A stretch of DNA of 37,048 bases from Paramacrobiotus richtersi (Eukaryota; Tardigrada; Eutardigrada; Parachela; Macrobiotidae), in contig JAQGAU010000162.1 of NCBI GenBank assembly GCA_034698045.1, positions 1-37,048 of the forward strand, in the 5' to 3' direction. Shown in pieces: positions 32,308 through 37,048 of the stretch. Numbering within the stretch: position 1 is the first letter of the stretch; each line of letters opens with the position of its first letter. Made by a program: the position numbers and the translations under genes. The notes beneath the pieces are model-generated. The model was given only the letters and a program-made list of their open reading frames with translations, did no database searches and had not been told where the DNA came from.

Positions 32308-32568
32308 ATGGTAGCAAACTCATCGAATGGTATAAATGATCGTAGCTACGAAAAGGGGAGCCTTGACTTCCCTGCTGATATTGACTGGACAAAGGTGGAT
32401 CTTCAGTCCGTCAGTTTGAAAGGCCTACGCCGGTTGACGTTGCGGGCTCTTGCCATTATGTTCGCCGAAAGGCATGAATACGATGCGGCTGAAGACGGAG
32501 AAGATGCCGGCTGGGATCCGCAAACGCGTACGTGGGAATATACACCAGTAATTAAAGATACCGACTGA
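32308..32568 (+). CDS. 86-aa ORF resembling a terminal exon of the F-box-like family
   Basis: The ATG at 32308 opens a frame containing DIDWTKVDLQSVSLKGLRRL, then TLRALAIMFAERHEYDAAED and a Trp-containing acidic tail, ending TGA at 32566-32568. The leucine pattern (DLQSVSLKGLRRLTLRAL) is LRR-like and fits the end of F-box/LRR-like paralogues. It lies 80 bp after the stop of the preceding gene in the same direction. An acceptor-like CTGTCACAG is present upstream (to about 32262), but no in-frame junction with the previous gene was found. It may be a duplicated last exon, an alternative last exon, or a short separate gene. Confidence 0.4.
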   Translation: MVANSSNGINDRSYEKGSLDFPADIDWTKVDLQSVSLKGLRRLTLRALAIMFAERHEYDAAEDGEDAGWDPQTRTWEYTPVIKDTD

Positions 32569-33257
32569 CTTTTCCATCGAAACGCCGACTGCCACTGTCG
32601 AAATATATATTCGGCTTACGAAAGAATACAAACTTTTCAAGTGTTTCTCACTGACGCGATGTTCTTTTCTTTGTTTTTTTTGTGCGGATAGTAGCACCGC
32701 ATAACTGGCGATTTATTTGTTTTTGGTTATAAACGTTTGTAAACCAAATCACTGGAGAAGAGTTCGACTGATTCAAATGCGAAATTTTGCAGTTGATGAC
32801 GGTCACCTTTAGCGAACTGTTAATATTGGTTTATTGTTACAAGACTGCAGTAGCCAAACTCTTTAGACGAGACTTCACTGGCTGTTCAAGTCTCCTCAAA
32901 GTTTTGCTAAATACCAAACATCAACAGAAAGAAAAAAACAAGGGTTTTCGAATGGGAGAAAGACAATGATTATTCTCCTTAAGTATACTGCTTTAGAAAG
33001 CATGCTGTCGCTGTCTGTATCCGCAAATTACTACATTTTTTATCCAGTAACGCAGGCAAAGACGGTACAGCCGTGGTGGGATATCCCACCACGGTACAGC
33101 AAAAGCTACATAAAATTAAACAGAAATCGTGGATTTAATTTCTAAATAACGACTAACAATTAATATGGTCTCTAGTCGTCCGAATTACGGATAAAACTGC
33201 AAAATAAAGAGGTAGCGATAGTTGAAGAGGTTGCAGGTGTTAACTTTACCGAAAGCT
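32569..33257. other. intergenic, one flanked palindrome
   Basis: No supported gene. The notable structure is the palindrome at 33071-33094. Confidence 0.5.
33063..33100. repeat. perfect palindrome between two 9-bp direct repeats
   Basis: 33071-33094 is a 24-bp perfect palindrome (arm CCGTGGTGGGAT). The 9-mer CGGTACAGC occurs at 33063-33071 and again at 33092-33100, overlapping its ends. The arrangement looks like a target duplication around two abutted terminal inverted repeats. Confidence 0.85.
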
Positions 33258-34267
33258 GAAGAAGTTGCAGTTCCCGCTTATCTATCCTCCATTCAGCCAC
33301 TGAAGCACTGGTCGAGGAAATCTACAGTGATTCGCAGAATGGAGAGAAAGTCGCTTTAGCAATGATGTTGGATGAACAAACGAAGAAAGCTTCCCCGGTG
33401 CAGGAAGATCGTGGTAACCTGTCCGCCTGGACGGAGATGTTGACTGCCGCAAAGATGGAATCCCTCATGGAAAACGCTGACGTTATCGCAAAAACACGTT
33501 TGTTGGCTGTTTTCAGGAAGGAGGCCTGAGCGTGATTGTCTGCATTGCCGGTGGCTAGTTTGGGAAATTTGTCGGATGATGCCAGTCTGCGTATTGCGAT
33601 TGCTTTCCGTTTGGGCGCTGTCATTGGCAACGAACATCGATGTCGTTGTGGAGAAATCGTTGAAAAATGGGGCCTGCACGGATTACCATGCCTAAAATGT
33701 TCCGTAAAAACGTAGGGCACTCTCGGTTAAACGACGTTATTCAACGCGGACCTGGGTCTGCAAAGATGACAGCTGTTCCTGAACCACCTGGGCTGGATCG
33801 AGGAGAAGGAAGAGACCAGATGCCTAACCTTATATCCGTGGAAGAATGGGAAGTGTCTAACGTGGGATGTCACAGTTGCAGATACGTTTGCCCAAAGTTA
33901 TATTGCTCACACATCGGTGGAAGCGGGATCAGCGGCTGAAAAGGCGGAAGAACGGAAATTTGCACTGTATGACGGACTAACCGATAGATACGTGTTCCAG
34001 CCAGTAGCGTTCGAGAGCACGGGATGCTGGGGTCCGAGCACAGGAGGATTTCTTCGCGAATCGGTAAGGAGGATTAAGGAACAAAATGCAGAGGAACGCA
34101 CAATGGAATATTTGTCACAAAGAATCAGTACCGAAATCCAAAGAGGAAACGCCGTGTGCATTCTCATTACTTGTGATTGCAGCAGATTGAATGAGCTCTT
34201 TCTGATCCGTGACGAATTTAGGGAAGGGCCAGGGGGCCATGGCTTCCTCCTGCCCGGTATACTGTAG
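33258..34267 (+). pseudogene. degenerate 3' part of a non-LTR (LINE) retrotransposon polyprotein
   Basis: In shifting frames the plus strand shows the C-terminal region that follows the reverse transcriptase in many invertebrate LINE-type elements. There is a run LGNLSDDASLRIAIAFRLGA, then HRCRCGEIVEKWGLHGLPC, a zinc-binding-like CxC...C cluster. Next come SRLNDVIQR and EPPGLDRGEG. The final block is SVEAGSAAEKAEERK, DRYVFQPVAFESTGCWGPST and YLSQRISTEIQRGNAVCIL. There are at least four frameshifts and some in-frame stops. The catalytic reverse transcriptase core and any endonuclease are absent, so this is a 5'-truncated dead copy. No poly(A) tail or target duplication is evident; the 3' boundary may lie anywhere between 34267 and about 34500. 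Confidence 0.8.
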
Positions 34268-34965
34268 GTGGGTTCGCCAAAATTTGAGAGAAGGGGGACC
34301 CTTCTGTCGGGGCTCTCTGGCGCCTCTCTAAAAACCGGTCTAAATTCGTCACTGTTTCTAATTGTATAAAGTGTGTGTTCGCGAGGCGAGTTTATTTGTT
34401 TTTCCCGGCTTTATTTCAGTGTTTATGTCTAAGTCATTCATTATTGTCAGTCAAGTACTGCAAAGCGCAGTGGCTAAGTTGAAGAGGTTCTAATATTAAG
34501 ACTTTAACAAACCATGAAGACTAAGGACAACTGAACAATAACCCCAGTACCAAGAAAATTAACGCAAAAACGCCAACACAGCCTAAAATTGTTCGCCTAC
34601 GAGACATTAGCAAAATTAGTAGTAGGTACTTGAGATTAAGGAGAGAGAGAGAGTGGTAACCCTGGGTAAAGTATAGCCTTAAGTTGCAGGACATTACGCA
34701 TGTAATAGAATGTATATGTACAACAGAATCGCGGACTGCGTTCGTGTATGGAAAGTTTTCGTGTGATATTATCAGAAACTTGAACCCTTTTCTCATCAGG
34801 ACAGTATCTTTTTCTTTCTGTAAGACCGAGTCTGTCCCCATACTCCGACACCGTCTCCTTCCGACGACAATCCAGCCATCTCAAGTAAGTTGGTGGATAA
34901 CTCGAACCCAGCCGACACTGCCTTCATCGACGCCTGTAAGGGTTATGTCGGCACCGCAGTTTTAG
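34268..34965. other. LINE 3' flank and unassigned DNA
   Basis: A GA microsatellite occurs near 34641-34653. The frame at 34684-34965 and overlapping minus-strand frames have no recognised features. Confidence 0.4.
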
Positions 34966-35145
34966 GCTTCCCTTGTGCAGCTTTCGGGCGGCGGTATGCT
35001 GATACTGCGTCATCGCAACGGCGGAAAATCCGTTTGCGATGCAACTCTTGAAGTTGCTGACAGCACTGGAAAGAAATGCGAGCGATACGCAACGACTACG
35101 ACCGGTAAACTGCATCTGAGTATATTAATTTCTGGCTGCGATTAA
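34966..35145 (+). pseudogene. fragment resembling a carboxypeptidase-regulatory-like beta repeat
   Basis: A 59-codon frame after an in-frame stop carries ASLVQLSGGGMLILRHRNGG and ATLEVADSTGK, followed by Thr-rich TTTTGKL, then a TAA at 35143-35145. The G-x-x-V-x-x-A-T-L-E-V-x-D-S-T-G-K layout is that of regulatory-like repeats such as those in the 5.7-7.7 kb gene, so this may be a third scattered piece of that family. Evidence is limited to pattern. Confidence 0.3.
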
Positions 35146-36158
35146 TGAGCTACTATTCAGACCTTTTTACTGTTGTTTCACGGCTTAGAAGGCTCTGATT
35201 CCGTGAAAAATTTGTCTAGTAGATTTAACATTTATCGTTATACTTTCGCTCTGAGAAAGTGGATATGTCAATTGCTGTTGTTTATGCGATGTGATAGTTT
35301 TTGCGGCAGCGTTAGAGCTACATAATATTATATGACTGTCAAGTACAGATTTCCAATAAATGGAGCATACAACGTGAATTCCCAAGCGCGTTTCTGCAGC
35401 AATCCCAGCAACGTGTGCCCCTTGTGCGTCTTCGACCACTGCCACTTGCCTCACTGCTTCGGTCAGTAAGTTATACCATGTCAAAATGATACTGCAGACT
35501 GAAGGAAGATAGCTCTCTCTCTCTCTAAACACGCCTCGTCCAGGTCTCGTGGGCTGGCTTAGTAAATTTAGATGACGTTCTCATAAGCGTAAGTTTTGTT
35601 GACTAAATTCTTCCTAATCGGAATAATTAAGCCATATCGTACGCAAAACCGATAGGCTGCAGTCAAATCTACAGTAACAAATGCTGTTTAAAACAATTTC
35701 ATGCTCATTGTATGCATACATTCCATGCGCCGTATACGTAGGTGGTGGGAAATAGTCAGCACAGAGCGACAGCGTTGCTTTTTACCATAAATATTTAACG
35801 CAGCCGGCAGCCATCCCAGAACAATAAGTCACCTGCTTTTAACTGATCACTCGGCTTACATTACATGTATAACGGTACTACCCAGACAATCCACTTCTTT
35901 TGCTCCCGTTAATTGTGAAATGCAGGTTTTGTTTTGCTCTAGAGGCAATTACAACAAGGCTACCTGTGAAAAATAATTTTATGGATAAGATTTGGTTTTA
36001 GGGATTTATAGAGCCTTTATTCATCTGCACATTACACAGCGTAAAATATGTGAGAGCGACTTATCGTCTGCTTTTCGTACATTGGTTATAAATTCTGTAT
36101 ACTGTATTTCTGAATTGTGTATACTGTATTTCTGCTAACAAGCATACGATACAGGAAA
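35146..36158. other. unassigned region
   Basis: A minus-strand 115-codon frame (35532-35185) contains VRQVAVVEDAQGAHVAGIAA, which looks protein-like, but the other strand is also open over part of it. A CT repeat lies at 35513-35526. A 21-bp tandem pair (TGTATACTGTATTTCTG) is at about 36096-36134. No gene call is made. Confidence 0.35.
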
Positions 36159-36735
36159 ATGCCGTCGTGGCGAAAGTTTTTGATACTAATGAATATTCTT
36201 GTCATTGTAAGTATATATATGAAACTTGCAAGTTTACTTCGACGATGGATCGCTTTAATGCTACACCGGACTGATAGCGTAACCCATAATTGTCAGTTAT
36301 CCCACAGCGAACAATTAAGCTTTTACCGTACATATTTAATACCGCCGGCTGCCTTTCCAGAATGGAGGACGGTAAAACCAAAAGTATCCAGCGAATACCA
36401 AAGTAATCGGGAAACACAACATCAACGCATCGAAACGATTAGAAGCCAAGGTAGATAGATATGTGATGGATAAAGTAATAATGAAGATTATGAACGGTGA
36501 ACGCCGGACGGGACTTCGAGCACACACACGGAGCCGCTTGAAACCTGCCAACAAACCCAGAAGCCGGCAATCCGAATTCACATTCAGCGGATGGCTGAAA
36601 TTAATCTTGTGCATAGAAGAGAGATTAAAGCAATATGCAACTTCAACGAAGCATAATAAGACAAGCGATGGATCTAGTAGTTCAGTAGTTCAGTACAGTT
36701 TACTATCTAGTTCAGTAGATGGATCTCATCAATGA
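36159..36735 (+). CDS. possible multi-exon gene start, unresolved
   Basis: The ATG at 36159 begins a signal-anchor-like stretch [16 protein letters not shown], immediately followed by a strong donor-like GTAAGTATAT. Downstream, a frame open from about 36450 to the TGA at 36733-36735 is basic and Ser-rich. It could be a later exon after an acceptor such as ACGATTAG, but no exon chain works cleanly in phase. No homologue is recognised. A hydrophobic minus-strand frame at 36614-36336 is probably an antisense shadow. Confidence 0.2.
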
Positions 36736-37048
36736 TCAACAGCGAAACTTGACCAACCAACTTTGTGTCACCGACACTTTTCCGGGTAATTACGTCCCAT
36801 TTCTCCGGAGTGGTTATAATCATCTGAAAACCAACAAGTCTAAAAAAGCAAATGTGGAAGTACTGATCATACTGATTATGTATTCGGATTAATCAGAATA
36901 TAGCGATCAGCACAGATTTATTTTTTGGATGGATGTGGACAAAGAAGACCTGGCATAATTCGTCGTTGTTTTAAGCGAATTTCCCTGCTTACCTTCGGAG
37001 TACTTCACCTCCGAGGTTAAGGGTGGTCGGAGGGACCTAATCGTGGCT
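36736..37048. other. right edge, nothing recognisable
   Basis: No supported gene or element is seen up to the end of the window. Confidence 0.5.

Noticed and set aside
35185..35532. 115-codon minus-strand frame with VEDAQGAHVAGIAA
   Set aside because: It looks protein-like in one stretch only. The opposite strand is equally open there, and no family or splice context supports a gene.
36336..36614. Hydrophobic 92-codon minus-strand frame
   Set aside because: It is antisense to a Lys/Arg-rich plus-strand frame, which automatically produces Phe/Leu/Ser-rich antisense translation. There is no start or family motif.
1..37048. CRISPR arrays, rRNA genes, bacterial operons or prophage
   Set aside because: No regularly spaced direct repeats with unique spacers, no rRNA-like sequence, and the gene structure is intron-bearing eukaryotic throughout.

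Overview
This window is animal nuclear DNA. Genes on both strands are split by GT-AG introns, including very short ones of 76 and 81 nt in a gustatory-receptor-like gene. There is no bacterial operon layout, the intergenic space is large, and there are many foldback or MITE-like elements plus a decayed LINE. My best guess is a tardigrade (eutardigrade). This rests on compact introns, a metazoan AMT ammonium transporter, an arthropod-style gustatory-like receptor, and several copies of an F-box/LRR-like family that I associate from memory with tardigrade genomes. Confidence in the phylum is about 0.6. No species can be named from sequence alone.

Layout. 1-3.7 kb: no supported gene, only short tandem repeats. 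3.7-7.7 kb: two copies of one family of secreted-looking, beta-sandwich-rich protein. One is a decayed minus-strand fragment ending in a long hairpin at 4.15 kb, and the other is a longer plus-strand copy (5.68-7.73 kb) broken by frame changes. 8.0-9.5 kb: decayed F-box/LRR-like gene pieces on both strands, arranged head to head around an inverted duplication centred near 9.25 kb. 11.06-12.35 kb: a convincing three-exon, 379-residue gustatory-receptor-like 7TM gene. 12.4-17.4 kb: a gene desert with a foldback element (13.5-13.9 kb) and a 2.2 kb element with long inverted ends (14.84-17.07 kb). The latter contains a nested TA-flanked MITE.

17.4-28.7 kb: a small secreted peptide (minus strand), a class-A-like GPCR (minus strand, 19.0-22.5 kb, last membrane segment not resolved) and a complete five-exon AMT/Mep/Rh-family ammonium transporter (plus strand, 25.0-28.7 kb). 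The GPCR and AMT are divergently arranged across about 2.6 kb of DNA rich in TAATTA motifs. 28.7-32.6 kb: a striking run of short stem-loops (29.88-30.21 kb), then a three-exon gene joining a death-fold-like segment to F-box-family-like exons. The first intron I resolve in that gene is mostly a foldback element. 32.6-37.0 kb: a perfect palindrome flanked by a direct repeat, a degenerate C-terminal part of a LINE polyprotein, another fragment resembling the 5.7 kb family, and weak gene-like traces at the right edge.

The genes do not form a pathway. The strongest calls are the AMT transporter, the gustatory-like receptor, the GPCR exons and the F-box-like gene at 30.6-32.2 kb. The unusual feature of the window is its density of inverted structure: five foldback/TIR elements, two head-to-head inverted duplications of gene fragments, several perfect palindromes, and the stem-loop run at 30 kb.
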